Origin: Lancefieldella parvula DSM 20469 | Lineage (GTDB): Bacteria > Actinomycetota > Coriobacteriia > Coriobacteriales > Atopobiaceae | NCBI RefSeq assembly: GCF_000024225.1 | Contig: NC_013203.1 | Span: forward strand, 1,054,001 to 1,118,000 | Direction of reading: 5' to 3' | DNA length: 64,000 nt | Part shown: piece after piece, positions 53,260 through 61,875 of the stretch | Layout: every line of letters begins with the position of its first letter | Numbering within the stretch: position 1 is the stretch's first letter | Program-made: the position numbers and the translations under genes | Notes under the pieces: model-generated | Seen by the model: the letters and a program-made list of their open reading frames with translations, nothing else | What the model was told of the DNA's origin: nothing | The model's database searches: none

Positions 53260-54042
53260 TTATTCTCTAAATCCGTCTACGACAACGGTACCGCTTTTTT
53301 GATCCTCATGAATTTTAATAAATCCAAGGCTCGATGCTTCGCGTAAAAGAGAAGTAAACGAACGATATCCATAAGTTGCCTCAGCAAACTGTGGACGCTT
53401 CCTTCGCATAGTCTCCTTTAAACGAGACGCATAAATGAATGTTTCGCTTTCACGTTCCAAAGACTCAATGGTCTCAAATAAAAGCTGATAGCAGTCGTGT
53501 TTCTCGGCAGGTACTTTCTCTTTAAAGTCTGGAATTCTACCAGAACTTAAAATATCTTCGTAAAAGATAAACTCATCACAAACCTCAGCAAGAAGCGAGC
53601 TGGTAGATTCCTTCATGCCAACGCCAATAACCGTTTTACCAGCCTCTTTAAGCTTTGCTACTAATGGCGAGAAGTCCGAGTCACCAGAAAGCACAGCAAA
53701 TGTGTCAATATGATCTTTAGTAAGGCACATCTCAACAGCATCTACCGCAAGTCTAATGTCAGCAGAATTCTTGCCAGTATATGCCCTATCTGGAATCTCA
53801 ATTAACTCAATACCAAGCTCATGCAGAGGTGTAATAGCATTTGGAAAGCGCTGCCAGTCACAGTAAGCACGCTTGGCAGTAATGCGACCCTTATCAACCA
53901 GCCTCTCCATAATGAGCTTCATCTCTGGAAGATGACCTGGTTCTTGATGGCCGTTTCTCTTTCTCTTGCCTGTTCCTAGTGCTAAATTTTCATAATCAAT
54001 GAAAACCGCAATAGAGCTCTGAGGGGTAGAAATATCACTCAT
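53260..54042 (-). CDS. NYN-domain (PIN-like) RNase-type protein with OST-HTH domain
   Basis: 260 residues. The N-terminal NYN domain (LabA/DUF88-like) has IAVFIDYENLALG, AVEMCLTKDHIDTFAVLSGDSDFSPLVAKL and conserved acidic residues consistent with a PIN-type nuclease centre. The C-terminal 75 residues match an OST-HTH/LOTUS RNA-binding domain (YASRLKETMRRKRPQFAEATYGYRSFTSLLREA). The ATG at 54042 has AAAGGA upstream; an earlier in-frame start would overlap the neighbouring gene. It probably processes or degrades RNA in the cytoplasm; the target is unknown. Confidence 0.82.
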   Translation of the reverse strand: MSDISTPQSSIAVFIDYENLALGTGKRKRNGHQEPGHLPEMKLIMERLVDKGRITAKRAYCDWQRFPNAITPLHELGIELIEIPDRAYTGKNSADIRLAVDAVEMCLTKDHIDTFAVLSGDSDFSPLVAKLKEAGKTVIGVGMKESTSSLLAEVCDEFIFYEDILSSGRIPDFKEKVPAEKHDCYQLLFETIESLERESETFIYASRLKETMRRKRPQFAEATYGYRSFTSLLREASSLGFIKIHEDQKSGTVVVDGFRE

Positions 54043-54068
54043 AACCTGGGTTCCTTTGCGGCTCGTGC

Positions 54069-55133
54069 CTAATGACAACAGTGTTCATCATGGCCGTGCT
54101 CATGACCTTCGTGGTCATGATGATGTCCGTGGCCGTGGCACTCGCACTCGTGATTGCCATCTTCATGATCGTGACCGCAGCAGCATTCGTGTTCACCCTC
54201 ATCTTCCTGGTCCTCAAGAAGTGACCAATCAAGGCCAGCTGCAGTACTAGTTGCCTCATCAGCATAAAGCAACGAGATTGCCTGAGTACCCTTACGAGCA
54301 CCACCAATCTGACACAGCATGTCATACAAAGTAAATGCAGTCTCTGCACCAGGAAGCGTAATCTCAAGATCCTCAGACTGAGCAAGAGCAAGCGCAATAT
54401 CCTTGCGGAAGTGCTCAGCCAAAAATCCTGGCTGGAAATCTCCCTCAAGCGATTTAGGAGCAAGCTCTTTAAGTGCACGAGAAGAACCCATGCCACTTGC
54501 AACAACCTCAAGCATTTGCTCAACATCAAGTCCGCCCTGCTCTGCCAAAGCCATTGCGTCAGCATAGCCAATCATGCAGGAAGCAAGAGATACCTGATTA
54601 CAGAGCTTTGCAGTCTGACCCTTACCAGCACCGCCCATACAGAAAATCTTTGATGAGAAGGTCTCGAGAAGTGCGCGAACTGGCTCAATGTCATTCTCAG
54701 TTGCACCAATAATCAACGTAAGAGTACCGTCTTGAGCTCCCTTCTGACCTCCAGTAACGGGGCAGTCAAACGCATGTTTTCCCTCAATCTCAGCAGCATC
54801 GTGAATATCACGCGCAAGCTGAGATGAAGAAGTGGTGAGGTCAATAAGGTATGCACCTTTCTTAGCAACGCGAATAAGACCATCTGTTGTTAAATAAACG
54901 TCTTCAACATCAGTTGGATAACCAACCATGGTAAAGACAACGTCAGCATCTTTTACGGCATCTGTTACGCTCTCCGCAGCATGAGCACCCAAAGAGACAA
55001 GCCTTTGGACTTTTTCTGGTGTTCTGTTATAAACAGTAACGTCATAACCAGCAGAAATAAGGTGCTCTGCAATAGGAGCGCCCATAATACCTGTTCCAAT
55101 AAAAGCAACCTTTGCATTTTTGCTCAGTGCCAT
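54069..55133 (-). CDS. 3-hydroxyisobutyrate dehydrogenase-family reductase with His/Cys-rich tail
   Basis: A 354-residue NAD(P)-dependent beta-hydroxyacid dehydrogenase (GarR/GLYR type). It has Rossmann motif VAFIGTGIMGAPIAEHLISAG, substrate loop DCPVTGGQKGAQDGTL and catalytic Lys segment GKGQTAKLCNQVSLA. The catalytic domains end near residue 308. A 40-residue tail then carries about 15 His and 7 Cys in short GH, HD and CC runs, a metal-storage or metal-sensing sequence not normal for this family. The natural substrate is unknown. It is preceded by GAAAGGA. Confidence 0.88.
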   Translation of the reverse strand: MALSKNAKVAFIGTGIMGAPIAEHLISAGYDVTVYNRTPEKVQRLVSLGAHAAESVTDAVKDADVVFTMVGYPTDVEDVYLTTDGLIRVAKKGAYLIDLTTSSSQLARDIHDAAEIEGKHAFDCPVTGGQKGAQDGTLTLIIGATENDIEPVRALLETFSSKIFCMGGAGKGQTAKLCNQVSLASCMIGYADAMALAEQGGLDVEQMLEVVASGMGSSRALKELAPKSLEGDFQPGFLAEHFRKDIALALAQSEDLEITLPGAETAFTLYDMLCQIGGARKGTQAISLLYADEATSTAAGLDWSLLEDQEDEGEHECCCGHDHEDGNHECECHGHGHHHDHEGHEHGHDEHCCH

Positions 55134-55169
55134 GTACGAGTCCTTTCAGACTGAAATAAATATACAAAC

Positions 55170-55195
55170 TGGGGCCACTCCAAAGAGCGACCCCA
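55170..55195 (-). terminator. Terminator-like hairpin after degV
   Basis: TGGGGCCACTC (55170-55180) and GAGCGACCCCA (55185-55195) pair over 11 positions (two G-T wobbles) with a four-base loop. A T-rich but interrupted run follows on the minus strand. Confidence 0.65.
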
Positions 55196-55208
55196 TACCT
55201 TTTACCCG

Positions 55209-56237
55209 TTAATTAGATTTACGAACCCTGTTAGCAATTCGGTCAGAAAGCGAAAGTTTCTCGCGGCGATCAGTTCCCCAAAAGACAATAGCTACCATGC
55301 CTGGACCAACGTGAGCGCCAATGACCGGTCCTACCTGACTATGAATAATAGTGAGTCCCTCACAGCCCTTCTCCTTACGAATCTGAGCCTCTAGCCAATT
55401 GGCATCCTTCTGCGCATCTGCTGAAATAATGCCAACAGGAAGTGAAGTATCATGAGAATAGCTATCTCTAAAGTCCTGAATTAAAGACTTGAGCGCCTTC
55501 TTACGGCCTCTGCACACAGTCTTAACAGTAAGAGCTCCTGTTGAGTCATACGTAAGTTCTGGCTTCACATCAAGTTTGCCACCAATGTTTGCCGCAGCAG
55601 CAGGAATACGACCACCTGCAGCAAGAGCATCCAAAGTCTCAAGCGTAAAATAACCTTGAATATAGTTGCGCGCATCTTTTGCCCACTCAGCAACTTCTTT
55701 TGCCGAGAGACCCTTATTGGCCTGATGTACTGCCTCAAGACCCAAAAGCTGAGCAGCAGACGAAGGAGCGCCGTTGTCAACTACGTAAATCTCAAAGTCT
55801 GGGTATTTCTCTCTTACCATATCTGCTGCTTGCTCGGCTGCATAAAATGATGAAGAGAGAGCAGAGGTAAAGCAAAGATACACTGTTGGCGTACCTTGTT
55901 TTGCAGCATGCTCAAAGACTTCAAAGTAATGACCAGGAGTAATTGCAGAGGTGGTGTAGCGCAGCTTCTTATCCTTGCGCATTCCCTCAAAAAACTCATG
56001 CGCACTAATGCTCTTCCAGCCATCGTCATAGTGCTCTCCATCTGGTCCCACATAAGGGAACTGGATGATATCAACACCTAGCTGTTCAGCAATTCCTGGA
56101 GCAAAATCTGCGCAGGAGTCCATGATGATTCGAACGTTACTGGGCTTATGGTATACAGGTGAAAGCTCAGTAGGCTCAAGATCTTCAAACGCAACCTCGC
56201 TAATTTCTTCTTCGGCATTATCTTTTTTATTGAACAT
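55209..56237 (-). CDS. DegV family fatty-acid-binding protein
   Basis: A 342-residue DegV-fold protein. Members bind long-chain fatty acids and can act as FakB subunits of fatty-acid kinase. Family marks are RIIMDSCADFAPGIAEQLGVDIIQFP, TSAITPGHYFEVFEHA, the fatty-acid head-group region FTSALSSSFYAAEQA, and GPVIGAHVGPGMVAIVFWG. The ATG at 56237 has GAGG six bases upstream and overlaps the hpf stop by 11 bases; a longer in-frame version would run deep into hpf. An acidic N-terminal tail of about 30 residues is extra. Confidence 0.88.
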   Translation of the reverse strand: MFNKKDNAEEEISEVAFEDLEPTELSPVYHKPSNVRIIMDSCADFAPGIAEQLGVDIIQFPYVGPDGEHYDDGWKSISAHEFFEGMRKDKKLRYTTSAITPGHYFEVFEHAAKQGTPTVYLCFTSALSSSFYAAEQAADMVREKYPDFEIYVVDNGAPSSAAQLLGLEAVHQANKGLSAKEVAEWAKDARNYIQGYFTLETLDALAAGGRIPAAAANIGGKLDVKPELTYDSTGALTVKTVCRGRKKALKSLIQDFRDSYSHDTSLPVGIISADAQKDANWLEAQIRKEKGCEGLTIIHSQVGPVIGAHVGPGMVAIVFWGTDRREKLSLSDRIANRVRKSN

Positions 56238-56817
56238 CTGGTTCCTCAATCTTGGGTTTAATAATTCCATAACCACCATTTTTACGATGGTAAATGACAT
56301 TAGTCAAACCCGTTGAAGAATTAACAAAGACATAAAAATCATGACCGAGAAGATCAGTTTGGACAAGCGCCTCCTCTTCTGTCATTGGTTCAAGATCAAC
56401 GTATTTCTCGCGAACAAGCTGGTCATCAAGGTCTTCAGCTGGGATCTCAATAAGATTAGCAAGATCTTCTTGTGTAAGAGCAATACCGCGCTCAGACTTC
56501 ATGTGATGACGGCGCTCAACAACCTTTGTCTTGTACTTACGTAACTGTCTGGAGACTTTGTCCGCTGCTTCATCAATAGCTGCATACATATCGTCAGAAC
56601 TAGCGGTGACACGAACAACATTGTTACGGACAAATACTGTAACCTCAGTTGTCTTTCTATCTGGATTTGAAGGGTTTTTGTCTACTCTGAGAACAACATC
56701 GCAAGACATAGGAGTGATGTCAAATACCTTAAGAGCATCACCAATTTTCTGGTCTACGTGTGCGCGCAAAGCCTCAGAAATACTTACCTTGCGTCCCGAA
56801 ATCTTGATGTCCACCAT
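56227..56817 (-). CDS. hpf: Long-form ribosome hibernation promoting factor
   Basis: 196 residues: an N-terminal S30AE/YfiA domain (VDIKISGRKVSISEALRAHVDQKIG..) that sits in the 30S decoding region, and a C-terminal domain (DLLGHDFYVFVNSSTGLTNVIYHRKNGGYGIIKP) that dimerises ribosomes into 100S particles. This is the long form typical of Gram-positives. TAGGAGG precedes the ATG. The leader contains a hairpin with arms AGACATC/GATGTCT. degV is coupled downstream. Confidence 0.94.
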   Translation of the reverse strand: MVDIKISGRKVSISEALRAHVDQKIGDALKVFDITPMSCDVVLRVDKNPSNPDRKTTEVTVFVRNNVVRVTASSDDMYAAIDEAADKVSRQLRKYKTKVVERRHHMKSERGIALTQEDLANLIEIPAEDLDDQLVREKYVDLEPMTEEEALVQTDLLGHDFYVFVNSSTGLTNVIYHRKNGGYGIIKPKIEEPDVQ

Positions 56818-56954
56818 GGGAGCCTCCTATCGGATACACGAGACATCTTCTATCTGATGTCTGTATAACAACAATACCCATTTGTCGGCCAATCATTCCA
56901 TAAATAATTGAATTGAACGGTAAACGGTCAGAGACTATCTCTCTTTATGTATAA

Positions 56955-57887
56955 CTAATTTTGCTCAGAAGATGCAGATGAATCAGTGCTGGTTGACTGA
57001 GTAGATACTTCTACAAGACCAGAAATCTTATTGGTAGTTGAGAGGTGTGGCAATGTACCAACCCATTTATTTCTAATGACGCCCTCGACGCCGTTAGATT
57101 GAATAGATGAAAGCGCTTGCTGAATTTGCGTAGCAAGAGTTTTATTACTTGTTGCCACAGAAATCCCAACCGTAGTTGGAACGTCTACAACACCAACCAT
57201 AGAAATATCTTTATTTGCCGCTAGATAAGCACCAGCATATGCATCACAAGCCACATAATCGATAGAACCATTTTCAAGTGCCTCAAAAGCTTCGTTTAGG
57301 TTAGAAAAACCCTGAACAGACATGCCAGTAAGCACCTGACCCATTGCTCGCTCAGACAAAGAGCCACTTTGAACTCCAACGGACTTTCCACTCAAATTAT
57401 CTGCAGTGATGTCTGTTTCTGAACCCTTATGGAAAAGAGCTGTTGTAGACTCAGCGTACCCAGAAATCAACGTACTTGATGAATCTTCACCACTTCTGAC
57501 ATCCATTACAATGTCACAGCCCGCTTGTAGGCCATCTACTGGCCCATTAACTGACACAAACTTAACATCTACACCCAGTTGATCTGCAATCGCAGAAGCT
57601 ACTTCAACGTCAATCCCCTGAAGCATTCCGCCTTCTGAAGCAGCAATCATTGGAGCAGTTACTGACTGAGTACGCAGGCCAACCGTAAGAGTACCAGCTG
57701 TGTGTAACGAAGAATCAGGAACCTTCTGCTGACGAGCTTCTCGCTTCTCTTGGATTGCTTCCTGCACTGACTTGACGTGGAACCATTTATCCAAATCAAT
57801 GTTGATGGGACCAATGGAGCATCCTGTTAAAACAACAGCAAGTGCCATAAGAAGCAACACCTTAAGAGAGCTTTTAACGCGCGTCAT
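56955..57887 (-). CDS. Orphan amino-acid-type substrate-binding lipoprotein (SBP family 3)
   Basis: A 310-residue lipoprotein with lipobox LLLMALAVVLTGC (Cys23). The mature part follows the family 3 solute-binding fold: AGTLTVGLRTQSVTAPM, GIDVEVASAIADQLGVDVKFVSV and LSGKSVGVQSGSLSERAMGQ. A Ser/Thr-rich tail ends the protein. No permease or ATPase gene is adjacent, so it either serves a system elsewhere or has a sensing role. The ligand is probably an amino acid, by family only. Confidence 0.82.
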   Translation of the reverse strand: MTRVKSSLKVLLLMALAVVLTGCSIGPINIDLDKWFHVKSVQEAIQEKREARQQKVPDSSLHTAGTLTVGLRTQSVTAPMIAASEGGMLQGIDVEVASAIADQLGVDVKFVSVNGPVDGLQAGCDIVMDVRSGEDSSSTLISGYAESTTALFHKGSETDITADNLSGKSVGVQSGSLSERAMGQVLTGMSVQGFSNLNEAFEALENGSIDYVACDAYAGAYLAANKDISMVGVVDVPTTVGISVATSNKTLATQIQQALSSIQSNGVEGVIRNKWVGTLPHLSTTNKISGLVEVSTQSTSTDSSASSEQN

Positions 57888-58202
57888 CAGAACTCCTTTT
57901 TCTATTTAGGTGTCTTTTCAGCTGACCTGGTATTTGACCCCACACTCGCATACTGGAACGTTTGCTTTACTACCGCAGTAGCTCCACTAATAGCTCTCTC
58001 GCCTGCGAGACCCTTTGTCTCATTTATATAACAGGCGGTACGGCTTACTTCTAGGACGAGCCATGATCGTTTACGTGCGCACACATAAACTTACGTGGAT
58101 CCCTTTGACCTCGTCTGTCATGGACTAGAAGCTCATAGAGAACTTCGCAACCACAGACCTGAAAAGACTCATAAATTATAGCTGTTTGCAGTCATAGTTA
58201 AC
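57888..58202. other. Region between comF and the orphan binding protein
   Basis: 315 bases. On the minus strand a TATAAT hexamer lies about 30 bases past the comF stop, suggesting a new promoter there for the binding protein, though no good -35 is seen. Several very short frames with start codons lie in the leader, and one 60-codon frame (57902-58084) ends 14 bases before the binding protein start. Confidence 0.4.
57902..58084 (-). CDS. Possible small protein of 60 residues
   Basis: Not recognised. The frame encodes a basic first half (MCARKRSWLVLEVSRT) and a Ser/Thr/Gln-containing second half (GATAVVKQTFQYASVGSNTR). The ATG has only a weak ribosome site (CGTAAG). Its stop lies 14 bases before the binding-protein ATG, so translation could be coupled. 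It may equally be leader sequence. Confidence 0.3.
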   Translation of the reverse strand: MCARKRSWLVLEVSRTACYINETKGLAGERAISGATAVVKQTFQYASVGSNTRSAEKTPK

Positions 58203-58952
58203 TCACCATACACGAGCTAATGCGCCTACGGTTACAGAATGTACGCCTGCGGCACAAAGCACTCTTGTAGCTTCCCTAATTGATGCTCCGGTAGTTACTA
58301 CATCATCCAAAAGTAAAATATTTGATTGATTAACTGGCGCAGTACAAGCAATACTTCCTTTCAAATTTATTTGTCTTTGAGCGGATGTGAGCAGTCTTTG
58401 GTCTTTTGCATGAGGTCGTATAAGCACGTCATACAAGGGCAAGCCTGTAAGCTTGCAAAACGATTGCGCTACAAGTTCCATATGATCAAAACCTCTGCGC
58501 GCATATGCTTCCGCAGTTGCTGGAATAAATGAAACGCCATCAATTTTTGAACTATCAAAGCGAGAAGTGCCATCACGTGCGCGCCATGCTGAAGCTTCTT
58601 CAAGCGAACATAAAATAGCTGCAGCAATTATGGGAGCTAGCCGAAGCTCATAGCCGTCCTTAAGCGTCAGAATCAGCCGTGCAGGAGGACCTTTGAACCC
58701 CATAGCACAAATGACTGCCCTGCTCTCCCACTGAACGGGACGTTTCTTTTTATCCATGCACTCTGAGCAGACAAGCTTCCCATACGGTGCACCACAATTA
58801 GGACATGCCCACCGCTGAGTAATCCACGGTAACTTTGACTGACACTCATCACAAAGAAGCTGACCGGGTTTCTCGCACACGACACAGCGTGTAGGAGCAA
58901 GCAGCTCAAGTGTTGAGTTTGCTGTTGCCGTAAAGATAGATGTAGATAGCAT
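58203..58952 (-). CDS. comF: ComF-family phosphoribosyltransferase-like protein
   Basis: A 249-residue protein. An N-terminal zinc-ribbon has four CxxC pairs (TRCVVCEKPGQLLCDECQ and WACPNCGAPYGKLVCSECM). It is followed by a type I phosphoribosyltransferase fold with the PRPP motif ILLLDDVVTTGASIREA. ComF is needed for DNA uptake in naturally competent bacteria. The ribosome-site region forms a tight hairpin with CCCCCAGA/TCTGGGGG. It lies downstream of the ECF S component on the same strand, separated by 93 bases. Confidence 0.9.
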   Translation of the reverse strand: MLSTSIFTATANSTLELLAPTRCVVCEKPGQLLCDECQSKLPWITQRWACPNCGAPYGKLVCSECMDKKKRPVQWESRAVICAMGFKGPPARLILTLKDGYELRLAPIIAAAILCSLEEASAWRARDGTSRFDSSKIDGVSFIPATAEAYARRGFDHMELVAQSFCKLTGLPLYDVLIRPHAKDQRLLTSAQRQINLKGSIACTAPVNQSNILLLDDVVTTGASIREATRVLCAAGVHSVTVGALARVW

Positions 58953-58957
58953 TTTTA

Positions 58958-58974
58958 CCCCCAGAATCTGGGGG
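58958..58974 (-). promoter_or_regulatory. Hairpin covering the comF ribosome site
   Basis: CCCCCAGA-A-TCTGGGGG is an almost uninterrupted inverted repeat ending five bases before the comF ATG. The only purine-rich ribosome-binding candidate (GGGGG) is one arm, so translation may be restrained or the true site may be weak. Confidence 0.45.
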
Positions 58975-59045
58975 CTGACAGTGAATTTAGTCTAGACCAA
59001 TAATCGCAAAATGGAAGGTATTTTAGGCAGACGGCAAAAGACGGC

Positions 59046-59807
59046 TTATCTAAAACTTCTACCAGTGAGATTGTATTTTGTAAGAATTCGGTTAACGGAT
59101 TTTTGCCATGAAAGCCACAGTAAACCCAAGAAAATAAGTGTTGCTACTCCATGTGTTAGATCAAACGGAATAGAAGCTGCAAATGCGAGAAGTGCTGACT
59201 CTATAGTCAGAGGATGTACAAAGCCAATAATAAAATACACGTTCATTACAAAACCAAAGAATGGTCCAGAGATAAACGCCCAAATCATAAGTAAAAATGG
59301 TGGAAGCTTGTGGGTTTTCTCGTCATGTGAAACGGCTTGATGAGCTGAAGACGTAGGATGAGTTGAGGTAAAAGTTGCAAGAAGCCCACCTAGATAGCCA
59401 ACAAGTCCCCATGCATACATCTGCCATGGCGTCCACGAGCCTTGACCAAAGAAAGCGTTGGAGAGAAGCGCGGATAGAGCACCTACCAGAAAGCCAGCAT
59501 GCCTACCGAGAAATGCTCCAGCAAAGATAGCAACAGCAGAGACGGGTTTTACGTATGCAAGTGGTGCAAAGGCAATTCTTCCCGCAGCTCCCAATGCACT
59601 AAAGACTGCCGTAGGAACCAGATTGGCTACTGAAGGCTGTCGAGTCTCAAAACTTAACATAAATAATGCAACTGAAATGATTGCTAAAATAATTGAAGAT
59701 GCAGCGGTAAAATCAGGTAAATAATACATTTCAACAGTAAGAATAATAGGTGTAGCAAAAATTGCTACAACCTCTAAAAGAATTGATAACGTGTGCCGAT
59801 TATCCAC
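59046..59807 (-). CDS. ECF transporter S component-like membrane protein
   Basis: A 253-residue membrane protein with about seven hydrophobic segments. The central part NLVPTAVFSALGAAGRIAFAPLAYVKPVSAVAIFAGAFLGRHAGFLVGALSALLSNAFFGQGSWTPWQMYAWGLVGYLGG resembles S components for vitamins or vitamin precursors (ECF-type). Its C-terminal half, including PFDLTHGVATLIFLGLLW, is typical too. The start is GTG at 59807 with GTGAGG upstream. The matching A and T genes lie 600 bases away, separated by a plus-strand gene. The substrate is unknown; the DUF4430 neighbour hints at a cobalamin-like ligand. Confidence 0.82.
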   Translation of the reverse strand: MDNRHTLSILLEVVAIFATPIILTVEMYYLPDFTAASSIILAIISVALFMLSFETRQPSVANLVPTAVFSALGAAGRIAFAPLAYVKPVSAVAIFAGAFLGRHAGFLVGALSALLSNAFFGQGSWTPWQMYAWGLVGYLGGLLATFTSTHPTSSAHQAVSHDEKTHKLPPFLLMIWAFISGPFFGFVMNVYFIIGFVHPLTIESALLAFAASIPFDLTHGVATLIFLGLLWLSWQKSVNRILTKYNLTGRSFR

Positions 59808-59900
59808 TAGAACCTCACGCTTACCGTCAAAATAAAAATATCGAGAAGGTCTGTCTTATTTTGGCATAAGATGATTTAAAACTACAACAAGGAGGTCTTG

Positions 59901-60368
59901 ATGATCTATCTGGGAAATTTTAGCTATAACGACAAGCTCGATTCTACTGACAACTACTGTCTTATGCCTTGCATTGTTGAGGCGGATTCCACAGATCATG
60001 CACTTGAGCTTTTCTCAGAACACCTCATTGAGGTTACAAAGACATCTGACCTGCTTGATGGCGCAAAAGAGATTTTTCTTGACTCCATTGTTGAGTTGGG
60101 AGAAGTTCCTACCACTCCTCTGATTGCTCAATGGCAAAAAATTATGCCTGCAGGAGTAGGTCTCTGCAGTATTACCAGCGCTCTTCCAACGCTTGATCTT
60201 GATGATGAAACAGCAAATGCTTACGGCTTCAATGAGTATTCTCATGATCACGACCATGAGGAAGATGAAGAAGATCATAAGCATGAGGAGTTTGGTAACA
60301 TCAACAATCTTGATAATAAGCTTCTTGAAGAGCTTAGCCAGGACGAGGAGCCTTTCTTAAGGTTTTAG
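59901..60368 (+). CDS. Uncharacterised acidic protein with His/Asp/Glu-rich stretch
   Basis: 155 residues, soluble. The ATG at 59901 is five bases after AAGGAGG; a TTG three bases earlier is too close to that site. The first 110 residues have a mixed alpha/beta look (IVEADSTDHALELFSEHLIEVT). Residues about 118-132 are HDHDHEEDEEDHKHEE, a likely metal-binding run. It is the only plus-strand gene inside the ECF locus. I do not recognise the family. Confidence 0.7.
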   Translation: MIYLGNFSYNDKLDSTDNYCLMPCIVEADSTDHALELFSEHLIEVTKTSDLLDGAKEIFLDSIVELGEVPTTPLIAQWQKIMPAGVGLCSITSALPTLDLDDETANAYGFNEYSHDHDHEEDEEDHKHEEFGNINNLDNKLLEELSQDEEPFLRF

Positions 60369-60390
60369 CTGCTACCAGCGTTCTAGCCGT

Positions 60391-61875
60391 TTATTCTGCC
60401 GACCACACCCACGAGTTTTCAAAAAACTCTGAAGTTGGTTCTGTCAAAGAAATTTGACCATCAAAAACTAAAGAAACGTTATCAGCAATGCGCGATATCA
60501 ACTGCATGTCGTGCGTTGCTACTAGTATGGTTGCTCCTTCTGCTTGTGCGCGAGAGAGCAAATTGATAACAGCTTCCTTGGTTAAAGCATCCAAACCTTT
60601 TGTGGGCTCGTCAAGAATGAGCAGGCGCGCTTTTGTAAGCAGCACTTTTATGAGGGCTATGAGTTGCTGCTGTCCACCAGACAAATCGTATGGGTGAGAA
60701 GACATAAGCTTCTGATATGTCGTACGAGCAAGAAGTCCTGAAGCTTCTAAGAGAGACTGAATATCCTTGTCTGAATAAGCGCAAGTCTGTTGCCACTGAG
60801 CAAGCTCTTTGCCCACACTCTGACAGGTAAAGAGCAGCTCGGGGTCTTGTGGAATATATCCTTGGGATTGTCGAAGCTGGTTGTAGACATAGCCTCTTCT
60901 TGGACGAAGAACACCTGCCGCAAGCTTTAGAAGCGTTGATTTACCAGAGCCGTTACCGCCTACAAACGCACGAATTTCTCGCCTAGAGATCTCAAGTGAG
61001 CACTTGTTGAACACTAGTTGGTCACTCTGAGGGTATGCAAACGTTACGGCGCTGAACTCGACCACAGGCGAGTTGTCGGCAAAGGTGGAACCTGAGTTCA
61101 GCGTGAAGCTACTAGGACAGACCACCTGGCGAGAAGAGCCTTCTGCTTGGAGTGCATTGGGTTTCTCGCCATCGAGGCAGAAACACCTGTCTGCCAAGTG
61201 TGCAAACGCAGCAACGTCGTGGGTTGCAACAAGCACGGCAACGTTGAGCTCGCGCGCCACTCGCTCCAGGTGTGCGATAAAGTTCTTCTGCGCAAACGGA
61301 TCAAGCTGCGAGGTTGGCTCGTCTAACAAAAGCAACTTTGGACGCATGACAAGTGCGGCGGCAAGAGCTACTAGCTGCTGCTCTCCCCCGGAAAGCTCAT
61401 AGTTACGTTTATGCAAAAGTGATTCCATACCAAAAAAACTGACCGTTTCAAAAATGCGGCGACGCATCTCTTTCTCAGATATACCACGATTTTCCAAGCC
61501 AAAAACAAGCTCTTTAAGAGGAGTCTCACACACAAGTGCACGTGATGTAACTTGCGGTACAAAAGCAATAGCGTCAACGGATTGCGCCTGAGTCATCGTT
61601 GAAACATCCTGACCACAAACGATAATTGAACCGTCTTGCCTGCCTTGAGGCGCAATCTCTGGTTTAATGAGGCTCAAAATTGTAGACTTACCTGAACCAG
61701 TTGATCCAAGCAAAAGACCAATCTGACCAGCATGAACTTCGCAAGAAAAATCCTCTATAACCTTGCTATTTGGATTCAAGGCATATGCAAACGAGAGATT
61801 TTGAATAGCAAGAATAGTTTCTTTATTTACTAAGGATTCAAGCGAATTCTGCTTGTAGGAAGGGTGCTCACTCAT
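60391..61875 (-). CDS. ECF-type importer ATPase with two fused nucleotide-binding domains
   Basis: A 494-residue tandem ABC ATPase equivalent to EcfA-EcfA' in one chain. First domain: Walker A GSTGSGKSTILSL and YELSGGEQQLVALAAALV. Second domain (from about residue 275): Walker A GGNGSGKSTLLKL and YDLSGGQQQLIALIKVLL. The ATG at 61875 overlaps the T-component stop as ATGA with GGGAG upstream, and is preferred to an ATG at 61890. It provides energy for the adjacent T protein and one or more S components. Three GGCGAGAA octamers fall in this gene. Confidence 0.9.
   Translation of the reverse strand: MSEHPSYKQNSLESLVNKETILAIQNLSFAYALNPNSKVIEDFSCEVHAGQIGLLLGSTGSGKSTILSLIKPEIAPQGRQDGSIIVCGQDVSTMTQAQSVDAIAFVPQVTSRALVCETPLKELVFGLENRGISEKEMRRRIFETVSFFGMESLLHKRNYELSGGEQQLVALAAALVMRPKLLLLDEPTSQLDPFAQKNFIAHLERVARELNVAVLVATHDVAAFAHLADRCFCLDGEKPNALQAEGSSRQVVCPSSFTLNSGSTFADNSPVVEFSAVTFAYPQSDQLVFNKCSLEISRREIRAFVGGNGSGKSTLLKLAAGVLRPRRGYVYNQLRQSQGYIPQDPELLFTCQSVGKELAQWQQTCAYSDKDIQSLLEASGLLARTTYQKLMSSHPYDLSGGQQQLIALIKVLLTKARLLILDEPTKGLDALTKEAVINLLSRAQAEGATILVATHDMQLISRIADNVSLVFDGQISLTEPTSEFFENSWVWSAE

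Noticed and set aside
57888-58160. Decayed gene or riboswitch in the leader of the orphan binding protein
   Set aside because: Only scattered short frames and no recognisable conserved structure; kept as a low-confidence small frame only.
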